From positions 62,001-126,000 of the forward strand of contig NZ_FMXQ01000002.1 of assembly GCF_900104485.1 (NCBI RefSeq): a DNA stretch of 64,000 nt, read 5' to 3'. This DNA comes from Bauldia litoralis. GTDB taxonomy: Bacteria > Pseudomonadota > Alphaproteobacteria > Rhizobiales > Kaistiaceae. Position numbers and translations under genes: made by a program. Shown here in pieces: positions 26,164-35,446 of the stretch (positions are counted from its first letter, which is position 1; the number at the start of each line of letters is the position of its first letter). The notes under the pieces were generated by a model. That model did not search any database. It saw only the letters and a list, made by a program, of their open reading frames with translations, and was not told the DNA's origin.

Positions 26164-27960
26164 TCAGTGGTTGTCGCGAAGACGTCCCGAGGCGTGTGCG
26201 ACATCCTGGTATTTGATCGCCGGTTTCAGCACCATGCCTTCCGAGAACTGGTCGACCATGCTGCGCTGGATTTCCTGCCACGGCGTCTGTGACTTGGGGT
26301 AGGGGAATCCGCCCGCGGCTTCGAGTTCCGAACGGCGCTTCGCCAGTTCCTCGTCCGGAATCAGCATGTTGGCCTCGCCCTTGTTGAGGTCGATGCGGAC
26401 CATATCGCCTGACTTCAGAATCGCCAGGCCGCCATTGGCCGCCGCTTCCGGCGACGCGTTGAGGATCGACGGCGATCCCGACGTGCCTGACTGGCGACCG
26501 TCACCGATACAGGCAAGCGAGTGGATGCCGCGTTTGATCAGCGAGGCCGGCGGCTGCATGTTGACGACTTCGGCGCCGCCCGGATAGCCGATCGGGCCGG
26601 TTCCCCGGATGAACAGGATGCTGTTCTCGTCGACGCCCAGATCCGGGTTCTCGATACGATCGTGATAGTCCTCCGGACCCTCGAAGACGATCGCCTTGCC
26701 CTCGAACGCGTTCGGGCTGTCGGGGTTCGACAGGTAGCGTTTCCGGAACTCCTCGGAGATGACGCTGGTCTTCATGATCGCCGAATCGAAGAGATTGCCC
26801 TTAAGAACGATGAAGCCGGCATTCTCCATCAGCGGCTTGTCGAACGGCATGATCACGTCAAGGTCGTCCGACTGCTTGCCGGCGCAATTCTCGCCGATCG
26901 TCTTGCCGTTGGCGGTCATCGCGCCTTCGTGGATCAGGCCGTGCCGCATCAGTTCGCCGACCACGGCCGGAACCCCGCCGGCCCGATGATACTCTTCGCC
27001 GAGATACTTGCCGGCCGGCTGGACATTGACCAGAAGCGGCACCTTGTGGCCGACGGTCTCCCAGTCCTCGACGTCGAGCGGCACGCCGATATGGCGGGCA
27101 ATCGCATTGACGTGGATCGGCGCGTTGGTCGAGCCGCCGATCGCCGAGTTGACGACGATCGCGTTCTCGAACGCTTCGCGGGTCAGGATGTCGGACGGCT
27201 TGAGGTCTTCCCACACCATTGAAACGGCGCGCTTGCCGGTCTCATAAGCAATCTGGCCGCGCTCGCGATGGGGGCCGGGGATCGCCGCGCAGCCCGGCAG
27301 GCTCATGCCCAGGGCTTCCGCCACCGAGTTCATCGTCGTCGCGGTTCCCATGGTGTTGCAGTGGCCGACCGAGGGGACCGAGGAGGTGACGAGGTCCACG
27401 AAACCTTCGTAGTCGATCTCGCCCGCGGCCATCTGCTCGCGCGCCTTCCAGACGACCGTGCCGGAGCCGGTCCGTTCGCCATGCCACCAGCCGTTCAGCA
27501 TCGGTCCGCCGGACAGGACGATCGCCGGGATGTTGACCGTGGCCGCCGCCATGATGCAGGCCGGGGTGGTCTTGTCGCAGCCGGTCGTCAGCACCACGCC
27601 GTCGAGGGGGTAGCCGTAAAGAAGCTCGACGAGGCCGAGATAGGCGAGATTGCGGTCGAGCGCGGCCGTCGGCCGCTTTCCGGTCTCCTGGATCGGATGA
27701 ACCGGAAATTCCATGCAAAGACCACCGGCCGCGGTGATGCCATCACGGACGCGCTTGGCGAGTTCCAGATGGTGCCGGTTGCAGGGCGAGAGATCGGAGC
27801 CGGTCTGGGCGATGCCGATGATCGGCTTGCCCGACTGGAGTTCCTCGCGCGTCAGCCCGTAATTGATGTAGCGCTCAAGGTAAAGCACTGTCATGCCGGG
27901 GTTTTCAGGATTGTCGAACCACAGTTGCGAACGCAGCTTGGTCTTGTGATTGTCTTGCAT
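26164..27960 (-). CDS. IlvD/Edd-family dehydratase, probably D-xylonate or L-arabonate dehydratase
   Basis: 598 aa. Fe-S cysteines in the expected places are C60 ([11 protein letters not shown]), C128 ([11 protein letters not shown]) and C201 (GHCNTMGTA). [16 protein letters not shown] carries the catalytic Ser region. The overall pattern is much closer to Caulobacter XylD and to L-arabonate dehydratases than to biosynthetic IlvD. It would convert the sugar acid to a 2-keto-3-deoxy acid. The GguC/AraD1 and semialdehyde dehydrogenase genes downstream of the divergent regulator complete the route. ATG 27960 is chosen; frame extension to 28038 is possible. Confidence 0.85.
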   Translation of the reverse strand: MQDNHKTKLRSQLWFDNPENPGMTVLYLERYINYGLTREELQSGKPIIGIAQTGSDLSPCNRHHLELAKRVRDGITAAGGLCMEFPVHPIQETGKRPTAALDRNLAYLGLVELLYGYPLDGVVLTTGCDKTTPACIMAAATVNIPAIVLSGGPMLNGWWHGERTGSGTVVWKAREQMAAGEIDYEGFVDLVTSSVPSVGHCNTMGTATTMNSVAEALGMSLPGCAAIPGPHRERGQIAYETGKRAVSMVWEDLKPSDILTREAFENAIVVNSAIGGSTNAPIHVNAIARHIGVPLDVEDWETVGHKVPLLVNVQPAGKYLGEEYHRAGGVPAVVGELMRHGLIHEGAMTANGKTIGENCAGKQSDDLDVIMPFDKPLMENAGFIVLKGNLFDSAIMKTSVISEEFRKRYLSNPDSPNAFEGKAIVFEGPEDYHDRIENPDLGVDENSILFIRGTGPIGYPGGAEVVNMQPPASLIKRGIHSLACIGDGRQSGTSGSPSILNASPEAAANGGLAILKSGDMVRIDLNKGEANMLIPDEELAKRRSELEAAGGFPYPKSQTPWQEIQRSMVDQFSEGMVLKPAIKYQDVAHASGRLRDNH

Positions 27961-28327
27961 CTGTGGCGTTTCCCCTCTTGCCGGAATGCCTTTCGGAATC
28001 AGCATCGGCGTGTCGCGCGAAGCTATCGTCGGGCTCACGGATTGTCGATTGCCGGTTCTGGTCCGGCTGAAGAATTGGAGTCAATGACAGGCGTTGAAAA
28101 CATACTATGAAAGCGTTCGTCGCGCCACTGGAAGACTGCACGCCTCGTGGGCAGGATTGTGAAGGGAATGCGGTACACGGCAGGCGACGCTGTCGCTATC
28201 TACTGGAAACGGCGGAACGAATAGTAGTATGATAGGGCTCATCAAGCCTGTTGCCCTGAGATGGACCAAGCTCCGCAAGAAGACTGGACCTCGGTGACGG
28301 TCGAGGGGAGCGAGCAGCGTTCGTCAC
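27961..28327. other. Divergent regulatory region between dehydratase and GntR genes (367 nt)
   Basis: It should hold both promoters and operators for the FadR-type regulator. CATACTA at 28101-28107 and TAGTATG at 28225-28231 are inverted 7-mers about 120 bp apart; CATACTATG (28101-28109) is itself nearly palindromic. These are weak operator candidates. No gene was seen. Confidence 0.35.
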
Positions 28328-29068
28328 ATGCGAACCGAAATTGACCGGAAAAGCGAAGGCAGCCTGTCCGAAATGGTCGCCGGCACGATTGGCCGGCGGA
28401 TCGTCTCGGGTACGTATAAGCCTAGCGATACGTTGCCGACCGAACCGCAGATCCAGGCGGAATTCGGCGTGTCGCGCACCGCCGTGCGCGAGGCGATCCG
28501 GATGCTCTCGGCCAAGGGCCTGACGGTCTCCCGGCCGAAGATCGGCACCAGGGTGAGGCCACGGGTCGACTGGGCGATGCTCGACCCGGAAGTGCTGCGC
28601 TGGCACGTTGACCAGAATCCCGGCGACGACTTCATCCATGCGCTTTTCGAGATGCGCGAGATCATCGAGCCGGCGGCGGCGGCGCGTGCGGCGGAGCGGG
28701 CGACCGACGAGGAACTGGCGGCTATCGGCGCGGCGATGGACGGAATCCAGAACGAGGTTCGCGGCAGCCCGGAGCAGATCAAGGCTGATATCGCCTTTCA
28801 CATGGCGCTGCTTGAGGCCTGCCAGAACCCGATGCTGCGCTCGGTCGGCGCAATGATCCAGTCGGCGCTAGAAATCACGTTTTCCCTTGGCTGGCGGACA
28901 GTTATGGGAGACGACGCGGTTCTCCAGCACCGGGCAGTCTATGACGCCGTCCGCCAGAGGAACGGCGAAGAGGCATTTCTTGCAATGCGGCGTCTCCTGC
29001 GCAATTCCAAGGGCAACGTTTTCGATGCCATCTGGATCACGCGAAACGAGGGCGAGACATCGCCCTGA
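28328..29068 (+). CDS. FadR-subfamily GntR transcriptional regulator
   Basis: 246 aa. The N-terminal winged helix at about residues 12-75 includes LPTEPQIQAEFGVSRTAVRE, the GntR recognition helix. The C-terminal FCD domain at about 95-225 keeps the metal-binding His pattern (DIAFHMALLEACQNP, LQHRAVYDAV). FCD regulators usually sense sugar acids or other small acids. The position between the divergent dehydratase and the downstream GguC and dehydrogenase genes suggests control of the pentose-acid pathway. Confidence 0.9.
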   Translation: MRTEIDRKSEGSLSEMVAGTIGRRIVSGTYKPSDTLPTEPQIQAEFGVSRTAVREAIRMLSAKGLTVSRPKIGTRVRPRVDWAMLDPEVLRWHVDQNPGDDFIHALFEMREIIEPAAAARAAERATDEELAAIGAAMDGIQNEVRGSPEQIKADIAFHMALLEACQNPMLRSVGAMIQSALEITFSLGWRTVMGDDAVLQHRAVYDAVRQRNGEEAFLAMRRLLRNSKGNVFDAIWITRNEGETSP

Positions 29069-29132
29069 CACCGCTTGACGCCCCTACGGGCGGTCGGCAG
29101 ACATATCTGAAACACCAACGGGAGACGACGGG

Positions 29133-30125
29133 ATGCGGCTGATTCAAGTCAAGAAGGGGCGTAACGGCAGGCAAGTGGTTGCGACCGACGGGGACAAATC
29201 CTGGGTCGTCCCCGGCCACGCCACGGTCTACGACCTGGCGCTGGCGGCGATCGCCAGGGACACGACGATCGAGACGATGGTCGACAAGGCCGGCAAGGGC
29301 GCGAAGGCCAACCCGCAGAAGCTTCTCGACGCCGGCCGCATCGTCGCGCCGGTCGAGCACCCCGATCCGGCCCACCTGATCGTCACCGGCACCGGCCTCA
29401 CCCACCTCGGCTCCGCCGCCACCCGCGACGCGATGCATGCCAAGGTCGCCGAGGCGAAGGAAGAGACGCTGACCGACTCGATGCGGATGTTCCGCATGGG
29501 GCTCGAAGGCGGCAAGCCGAAGCGGGGCAGGGCAGGCGTCCAGCCGGAATGGTTCTACAAGGGCGACGGCAGCTTCGTCGCGGCGCCGGGCGAGCCGCTG
29601 GTATCGCCGGCTTTCGCCGAGGACGCCGGCGAGGAGCCGGAAGTCGCCGGCATCTACATCATCGGCAAGGACGGTTCGCCGTTCCGCATCGGCTTCGCGC
29701 TTCTCAACGAATTCTCCGACCACGTCGTCGAGCGCCAGAACTACCTGTGGCTTGCCCATTCGAAGCTGCGGCCGTGCTCCTTCGGACCGGAACTGCTGCT
29801 CGGCGACCTGCCGGAGGACATCAAGGGCGCGTCACGCATCCGGCGCGGCAAGAAGGTGATCTTCGACCAGCCGTTCCTGACCGGCGAAACCAACATGTCG
29901 CACACCATCGCCAATCTCGAGGATCATCACTTCAAGTATCCGTGGTTCCGCCGGCCGGGCGACGTCCATGTCCATTCCTTCGGCACGGCGACGCTCTCCT
30001 TCGCGGCCGGGGTGAAGACGAAGTCCGGCGACGTGTTCGAGATCGAGGCGGCGGAATTCGGCCTGCCCCTGACCAATCCGCTGAAGACCGCCCGCAAGGA
30101 AAAGGTGACGGTCAAGGCGCTTTAG
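29133..30125 (+). CDS. GguC/AraD1-family protein (FAH superfamily), probable 2-keto-3-deoxypentonate dehydratase
   Basis: 330 aa, fumarylacetoacetate hydrolase-like fold. Typical segments are TGTGLTHLGSAATRDAMHAK, SFGPELLLGDLPEDI and GETNMSHTIANLEDHH. Members named GguC or AraD1 sit in arabinose/xylose operons, and FAH-type XylX-like enzymes dehydrate 2-keto-3-deoxypentonate to 2-oxoglutarate semialdehyde. That role fits here between the dehydratase and the semialdehyde dehydrogenase, but it is inferred. It starts 64 nt after the GntR gene. Confidence 0.82.
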   Translation: MRLIQVKKGRNGRQVVATDGDKSWVVPGHATVYDLALAAIARDTTIETMVDKAGKGAKANPQKLLDAGRIVAPVEHPDPAHLIVTGTGLTHLGSAATRDAMHAKVAEAKEETLTDSMRMFRMGLEGGKPKRGRAGVQPEWFYKGDGSFVAAPGEPLVSPAFAEDAGEEPEVAGIYIIGKDGSPFRIGFALLNEFSDHVVERQNYLWLAHSKLRPCSFGPELLLGDLPEDIKGASRIRRGKKVIFDQPFLTGETNMSHTIANLEDHHFKYPWFRRPGDVHVHSFGTATLSFAAGVKTKSGDVFEIEAAEFGLPLTNPLKTARKEKVTVKAL

Positions 30126-30347
30126 CCGGCGCGGATCGGCCGGCCTTGCTTCGTCACGGCGAAGCGGTAGGTTACGGCCGTCCAATCCAGACGCGACTTC
30201 ACGCCGGGGCGCCGTCGCCGGTTCGAGGCTACCAGGCCGCGGACCGACAGGCGCCCGGCAGAGTTTCCGGGCCTTGCCCCGGCATCGACCCCGCCCGCGA
30301 CGATGGGCGAATGGTCCCCGACCATTGCGCAAACAGGAAGAGAGTTC

Positions 30348-31784
30348 ATGGAAGAGCTGCACAAGAATTACATCGCCGGTGAATGGCGCGACGGCGAAGC
30401 CGCGCCGAACCACAATCCGTCCAACACCGACGAGGTCGTCGGCCATTATGCGCGCGCCAGCGCCGACGACGCCCAGGCTGCGATCGCCGCCGCCAAGGAT
30501 GCCTTCCCTGCCTGGTCGCGGACCGGCATCCAGCAACGCCACGACATTCTCAAGACCGCCTCTGACGAGGTGATGGCGCGCCGGGCCGAACTCGGCAAGC
30601 TGCTCGCTCAGGAAGAGGGCAAGACGCTCGCCGAGGGCATCGGCGAGACGGTCCGCGCCGGCCAGATCCTCGACTTCTATGCCGGCGAATGCCTGCGCCT
30701 GTCCGGCGAGACGTTGCCGAGCGTTCGTCCCGGCATCGGCGTCGAGATTACCCGCGAGGCGGTCGGCGTCGTCGGCATCATCACGCCGTGGAATTTCCCG
30801 ATCGCGATCCCGGCCTGGAAGATCGCCCCGGCACTTTGCTACGGCAACACGGTCGTCGTGAAGCCGGCCGATCTCGTGCCGGGCTCCACCTGGGCGCTGG
30901 TCGACATCCTGAACCGCGCCGGCCTGCCGCCGGGCGTGCTCAACCTGGTGATGGGCCGCGGCTCGGTCGTCGGCCAGACGCTGCTCGATTCGCCCGATGT
31001 CGACGCGCTGACCTTCACCGGCTCGGTCGCCACCGGCAAGCGGGTCGCCGAGGCTTCGGTCAAGCAGATGCGCAAGTTCCAGCTTGAGATGGGCGGCAAG
31101 AATCCGCTGGTCGTGCTCGACGATGCCGACCTTGCGACCGCTGTCGAATGCGCCGCCAACGGCGCCTATTTCTCGACCGGCCAGCGCTGCACCGCGTCGT
31201 CGCGGCTGGTGGTGACGGAAGGCATCCACGACAAGTTCGTCGCGGCCCTGACCGAGCGGATGCAGGGCCTTGTCATCGACCACGCCCTGAAGAAGGGCAG
31301 CCACATCGGCCCGGTCGTCGACCAGAGCCAGCTCGACCAGGACGAGAGCTATATCGACATCGCCAAGAAAGAGGGCGCCAAGCTGCATTGGGGCGGCGAG
31401 CGGCTGAACCGCGAGACGCCCGGCTTCTACCTCCAGCCGGCGCTGTTCACCGAGACCAAGCGCGACATGCGGATCAACCGCGAAGAGGTCTTCGGGCCGG
31501 TCGCCAGCGTCATCAAGGTCAAGGATTATGACGAGGCGCTTGAGGTGGCCAACGATACCGAATTCGGCCTGACCTCCGGCGTCTGCACCACCAGCCTGAA
31601 GCACGCCACCCACTTCAAGCGGAACTCGGAAGCCGGCATGGTGATGGTCAACCTGCCGACCGCCGGCGTCGACTATCACGTCTCCTTCGGCGGCCGGAAG
31701 GGCTCCAGCTACGGCCCGCGCGAGCAGGGCCGCTACGCGGCGGAGTTCTTCACCACGGTCAAGACGGCCTACACGCTGCCGTAG
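30348..31784 (+). CDS. Aldehyde dehydrogenase, probable alpha-ketoglutaric semialdehyde dehydrogenase
   Basis: NAD(P)-dependent aldehyde dehydrogenase, 478 aa. The general base Glu247 is in FQLEMGGKNP and the nucleophile Cys281 in FSTGQRCTASSR. The cofactor motif GIITPWNFPIAIPAWKIAPAL is at about residues 143-163. The sequence pattern and context fit oxidation of 2-oxoglutarate semialdehyde to 2-oxoglutarate, the last step of oxidative pentose breakdown. Other aldehydes cannot be excluded. AGGAAGAG precedes ATG 30348. A 10-bp hairpin follows the stop. Confidence 0.87.
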   Translation: MEELHKNYIAGEWRDGEAAPNHNPSNTDEVVGHYARASADDAQAAIAAAKDAFPAWSRTGIQQRHDILKTASDEVMARRAELGKLLAQEEGKTLAEGIGETVRAGQILDFYAGECLRLSGETLPSVRPGIGVEITREAVGVVGIITPWNFPIAIPAWKIAPALCYGNTVVVKPADLVPGSTWALVDILNRAGLPPGVLNLVMGRGSVVGQTLLDSPDVDALTFTGSVATGKRVAEASVKQMRKFQLEMGGKNPLVVLDDADLATAVECAANGAYFSTGQRCTASSRLVVTEGIHDKFVAALTERMQGLVIDHALKKGSHIGPVVDQSQLDQDESYIDIAKKEGAKLHWGGERLNRETPGFYLQPALFTETKRDMRINREEVFGPVASVIKVKDYDEALEVANDTEFGLTSGVCTTSLKHATHFKRNSEAGMVMVNLPTAGVDYHVSFGGRKGSSYGPREQGRYAAEFFTTVKTAYTLP

Positions 31785-31790
31785 GGTTCT

Positions 31791-31816
31791 CCGGGCGGCC
31801 AGGAGGCCGCCCGGTT
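31791..31816 (+). terminator. GC hairpin after the aldehyde dehydrogenase gene
   Basis: CCGGGCGGCC-AGGA-GGCCGCCCGG, a 10-bp perfect stem, 6 nt after the stop, followed only by TT. A probable but atypical terminator. Confidence 0.45.
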
Positions 31817-31839
31817 CCCCCGGCTGGCGGGCGGTGGTC

Positions 31840-31912
31840 GCCGCGTCCTTCGAGGCTCCCCCGGCTCAAGGCCGGGGTAGCACCTCGGGATGGCGAGGTC
31901 GCGCGTCCTCAT
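31840..31912. repeat. Rhizobiales-type extragenic palindromic repeat
   Basis: CGTCCTTCGAGGCTCCCCCG, a hairpin CCCCGGC/GCCGGGG (31859-31865 with 31871-31877), then CACCTCGGGATGGCGAGG. This resembles the CGTCCTTCGAGACG...CCTCAGGATGAGG element scattered through Rhizobiales genomes (from memory). Other copies were not found in this window. Confidence 0.5.
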
Positions 31913-31992
31913 CCGCGCAATTCTCTGTTTCGAAAGTAGCGATTCTGGTATGTCTCGCGGGCCGGTCGTTACCGGCTCAGGAGTAATGGGCC

Positions 31993-33957
31993 ATGGCGCT
32001 TGCGTTATACGGCTCGGAGTTCCACGTCAGCACAGAGCCCGGTTCCGGTACCGGGCACGAATACGCCGGGGCGGCGACGGGGCTCGCCAACGGCGGCTTT
32101 GCCCTGACCTATCTCAACAATTCGCCGACCTACAGCTACTTCGCCCGGGTGTATGATGGGTTCGGCGCATCCACCGCAGGCCCGATCGGGACAGGGAGCG
32201 TCAATGGCGGCGCAACGTACCTGAATGGCGGTATAGCGGAACTCAGCAACGGCAGACTGGTCAAAGCCTATTCCAAGATCGGCCCGGGGGTGGGTGACCC
32301 TATCGACGTCGCGGTGACGTCCTCGCTGCCCGACCTCACCGGTTCCACCCCGGTCGCCACGCCCGGGCCTCTGGCGCCGTCCTACCAGCCCGGCTATCAG
32401 TACTCCCCGGGCGTCGCCAGCAGCCAGCTTGGTGGCTATATGGTCGTTTGGGATGACGACGCGACGTCCTACGGCCGCCCCGGAAAGAACGTCGTAGCGC
32501 AGGTATTCAACAACGCCGGTGTCGCGGTTGCGCCGGCCTTTGTCGCGTCCGAAGCGCTGTTCAGCGCAGGCGACCAGAAGGCGCCCAACGTGGATCGCCT
32601 CGCCAGCGGCAACTATGTCATTGCCTGGCAGGACGACAGCGGCATCGACGGCAACGGAAGCGGCATCAGGGCGCGTGTCTTCTCGTCGGCCGGCGCAGTG
32701 GTTACGGGGGAGAAGGCGGTCAACCAGGGCACGACCGGCAACCAGACCACGCCGGCCGTCGCCGGGCTGGTCGGCGGTGGCTTCGTGGTGGTCTGGGAGG
32801 ATGCCGGCAGGATCGAGGCGCGGCTTTTCAGCGCCGCGGGGACGGCGCTGACCGGGGACCTCACGGTTGCCCAGGTCGCCGCCGGCAACAAATATTTTCC
32901 GGACGTCACTGGACTGCTCGACGGGGGCTTTCTCGTCACCTGGACGACAGACGCGAACGCCGCCAACGGCGGCGACGGCTCGTCACTCTCGATAAAGGCG
33001 CGGGCTTTTTCCGCGTCCGGGGCTGCCACCAGCAACGAGATCCTTGTCAATTCGGTCACCAGCGGCGGCCAGTGTCATTCGACCGCCGCCACCCTTGCCG
33101 ATGGCCGTGTCGTGATCTCCTGGACGGACGAGAGCAATGCGCTTCTCACCAACCACGAGACCCGGGCCCAGCTTCTCGATCCCCGCACCAAAGGCGTCAC
33201 CGTGACCGGGACATCTGGCGCCGACAAGTATGTCGGCAGCGCCTTTGCCGATGTCCTCAAGGGCATGGGGGGTAACGACGAGCTGCGGGCCGGCGCCGGC
33301 AACGACACGCTCGACGGCGGGACGGGGGCCGACCAACTGCGCGGCGGTCCTGGCAACGATACCTATGTCGTCGACAATGCGGGCGACGTCATCGACGAGG
33401 CAAATGGCGGCTCAGGCGTCGACACCGTGCGCGCGACGATCAGCTTCAGCCTGGCCAACGCGGTCCATGTGAAGGGGAGCGTCGAGAAGCTGGTGCTGAC
33501 CGGCAGCGCGAAGATCAACGGCACCGGCAACGCCCTTGCCAATACGCTGGTCGGCAATGCGGCCGCCAACACGCTTGACGGCGGGCCCGGCGACGACATC
33601 ATTTCGGGCGGGCCCGGCAAGGACAAACTCGTCGGCAGGGACGGCAACGACACCTTTGTCTTCGCGGACGCGCTGATCGCAGGGAATGCGGACAAGGTCG
33701 TCGGCTTCAAGCACAACAAGGACAAGTTTCTTCTCGACGCAGCGGTGTTTGCGGAGATCGGCCCGACGCTCGGCAGGAAGGAATTCGTCGAGGCGACGAA
33801 GGCCAAGGACGGCAACGACCACATCATCCGGAGCGGCAAGGAGTTATATTACGACGCTGACGGCAAGGGCGGGGACAAGCAGGTACTCGTCGCGATCGTC
33901 GGCAAGAAGGCCGTGATCGATCACCACGACTTCGTAGTGGGCGACTTCGTCATCTGA
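31993..33957 (+). CDS. RTX repeat protein with propeller-like N-terminal repeats, probably type I secreted
   Basis: 654 aa, no signal peptide. The N-terminal 390 residues contain at least five degenerate units of the form GGFVVVWEDxxxIEARLFSAAG, in the style of secreted beta-propellers. From about 400 to 560 come RTX nonapeptides (GGNDELRAGAGNDTLDGG, GGPGDDIISGGPGKDKL). The C-terminus has ELYYDADGKGGDKQV and ends in FVI, resembling the end of the other RTX protein at 11.1-13.4 kb. It is a candidate type I substrate; the transporter is elsewhere. AGGAG at about 31979 precedes ATG 31993. Confidence 0.85.
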   Translation: MALALYGSEFHVSTEPGSGTGHEYAGAATGLANGGFALTYLNNSPTYSYFARVYDGFGASTAGPIGTGSVNGGATYLNGGIAELSNGRLVKAYSKIGPGVGDPIDVAVTSSLPDLTGSTPVATPGPLAPSYQPGYQYSPGVASSQLGGYMVVWDDDATSYGRPGKNVVAQVFNNAGVAVAPAFVASEALFSAGDQKAPNVDRLASGNYVIAWQDDSGIDGNGSGIRARVFSSAGAVVTGEKAVNQGTTGNQTTPAVAGLVGGGFVVVWEDAGRIEARLFSAAGTALTGDLTVAQVAAGNKYFPDVTGLLDGGFLVTWTTDANAANGGDGSSLSIKARAFSASGAATSNEILVNSVTSGGQCHSTAATLADGRVVISWTDESNALLTNHETRAQLLDPRTKGVTVTGTSGADKYVGSAFADVLKGMGGNDELRAGAGNDTLDGGTGADQLRGGPGNDTYVVDNAGDVIDEANGGSGVDTVRATISFSLANAVHVKGSVEKLVLTGSAKINGTGNALANTLVGNAAANTLDGGPGDDIISGGPGKDKLVGRDGNDTFVFADALIAGNADKVVGFKHNKDKFLLDAAVFAEIGPTLGRKEFVEATKAKDGNDHIIRSGKELYYDADGKGGDKQVLVAIVGKKAVIDHHDFVVGDFVI

Positions 33958-34056
33958 CGGACGGACCGAGGCCCGGCGGCGGTGCGGGATCAATGTGCTA
34001 GGCTCCTGCCGCGGCACTGGCCGTCTGCCGGCTGGTCACCCCGCCAGGAGCGCCGT

Positions 34057-35148
34057 ATGACCGCCATTTGTGAAATCGAAACCCGCCTCTTTGCCGTGCC
34101 GCTTGCCGAGGTGCTGAGCGACGCCAAGCATGGCGACCACAGCCACTTCGAGCTCGTGACCGCGACGGTGCGGCTGGCCGATGGGTCGGAGGGGACGGGC
34201 TACACCTATACCGGCGGCCGGGGCGGCCACGCGGTCCGGGCGATGATCGAACACGACCTGGCGCCGCTGCTCGCCGGCGCGGATTCCGGCGATGTCGAGG
34301 CACTGCACGAGGCGATGCAGTGGCATGTGCATTATGTCGGCCGGGGCGGGATCGCTTCCTTCGCGATTTCGGCGGTCGACATCGCGCTGTGGGATCTGCG
34401 CGGCAAGGTGGGCGGCCAGCCGCTGCGGGCCATGGCCGGCGGGGCGGCGACCGCCTGCCGCGCCTATTGCGGCGGCATCGACCTCGGCTTTCCGCTGCCG
34501 AAGCTGCTCGAGTCGGTGCGCGGCTACCTGGCGCGGGGCTTCGATGGTGTGAAGATCAAGGTCGGCAAGCCGAACCTCGCCGAGGACGTCGACCGGGTGC
34601 GGGCGGTGCGCGACCTGATCGGGCCGGACGTCGCCTTCATGGTCGACGCCAACTATGCGCTCACAGTCGACCAGGCGATCGCGGCGGCCGAAGCCTTCGC
34701 GCCCTTCGACCTGGTGTGGTTCGAGGAACCGACTCTGCCCGACGACTATTTCGGCTTCGCCCGGATCGCCGAGGCGACCGGCATGCCGCTGGCGATGGGC
34801 GAGAACCTGCACACGATCGCCGAGTTCGAACTGGCGCTGGCCCATTCCCGGCTGTCGTTTATCCAGCCGGACGCATCGAACTGCGGCGGGGTCACCGGCT
34901 GGCTGCGCGTCGCCGAGTTGGCGCGCCGTGCCGGCATCCCGGTCTGCAGCCACGGCATGCAGGAATTGCATGTCAGCCTGATGGCCGGGCAGTCGAACGC
35001 CGGCTGGCTGGAGGTGCATTCCTTCCCGATCGACGCCTACACGACGCGGCCGCTGGTGGTCGAAAACCGCATGGCGGTCGCACCCGACGAACCGGGGACG
35101 GGGGTCACGTTCGACTGGGTGAAGCTCGCGCCGTTCGAGCTCTCGTGA
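34057..35148 (+). CDS. Enolase-superfamily protein, mandelate racemase subgroup
   Basis: 363 aa. KIK (Lys166, Lys168) is followed by metal ligands Asp197 (MVDANY), Glu223 (WFEEPT) and Glu249 (AMGEN). The His-Asp dyad is His299 (CSHGMQE) with Asp272 (QPDASNCGG). This full set defines the mandelate racemase subgroup, mostly acid-sugar dehydratases or racemases. The substrate cannot be told; the neighbours suggest a sugar acid. AGGAG at 34047-34050 fixes ATG 34057 over an upstream in-frame ATG. Confidence 0.88.
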   Translation: MTAICEIETRLFAVPLAEVLSDAKHGDHSHFELVTATVRLADGSEGTGYTYTGGRGGHAVRAMIEHDLAPLLAGADSGDVEALHEAMQWHVHYVGRGGIASFAISAVDIALWDLRGKVGGQPLRAMAGGAATACRAYCGGIDLGFPLPKLLESVRGYLARGFDGVKIKVGKPNLAEDVDRVRAVRDLIGPDVAFMVDANYALTVDQAIAAAEAFAPFDLVWFEEPTLPDDYFGFARIAEATGMPLAMGENLHTIAEFELALAHSRLSFIQPDASNCGGVTGWLRVAELARRAGIPVCSHGMQELHVSLMAGQSNAGWLEVHSFPIDAYTTRPLVVENRMAVAPDEPGTGVTFDWVKLAPFELS

Positions 35149-35446
35149 CGGCGGACGGCCGGGGACAGGGCGGCGGCGGTCTTGTATCCCACCGCCAAGA
35201 AGGCCTATAGGCAGCCGCGGGGCCTTCGGACGAAGGCCCGGACATCGGGGCGCGCGCGCATGAAGGCAATGGCCGGCGAGGCATTCGCCGGGGCAGGGGG
35301 TGCCAAAAGCCAGGCTTTTGGCCGCCGGTGGACGACTGGCTTGAGCGATGCCGACGTGCCGGATGAAACCTCAAGTCAGGGCACGAATCTTGCCTAGCGC
35401 ATGACGCGAATCGTCGCCGCCGTACTCCGTCCCCCAGAGAAGATTG
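35149..35446. other. Intergenic region before glgP (298 nt)
   Basis: It holds two hairpins, GGCGGT/ACCGCC (35175-35196) and GGGCCTTC/GAAGGCCC (35220-35239), neither with a U-run. They may end the enolase-family transcript. An open frame at 35182-35397 has no ribosome binding site and no protein-like pattern, so I do not call it. Confidence 0.4.

Noticed and set aside
35182-35397. 71-codon open frame upstream of glgP
   Set aside because: No RBS, no conserved pattern, and it runs through two hairpins; treated as intergenic.
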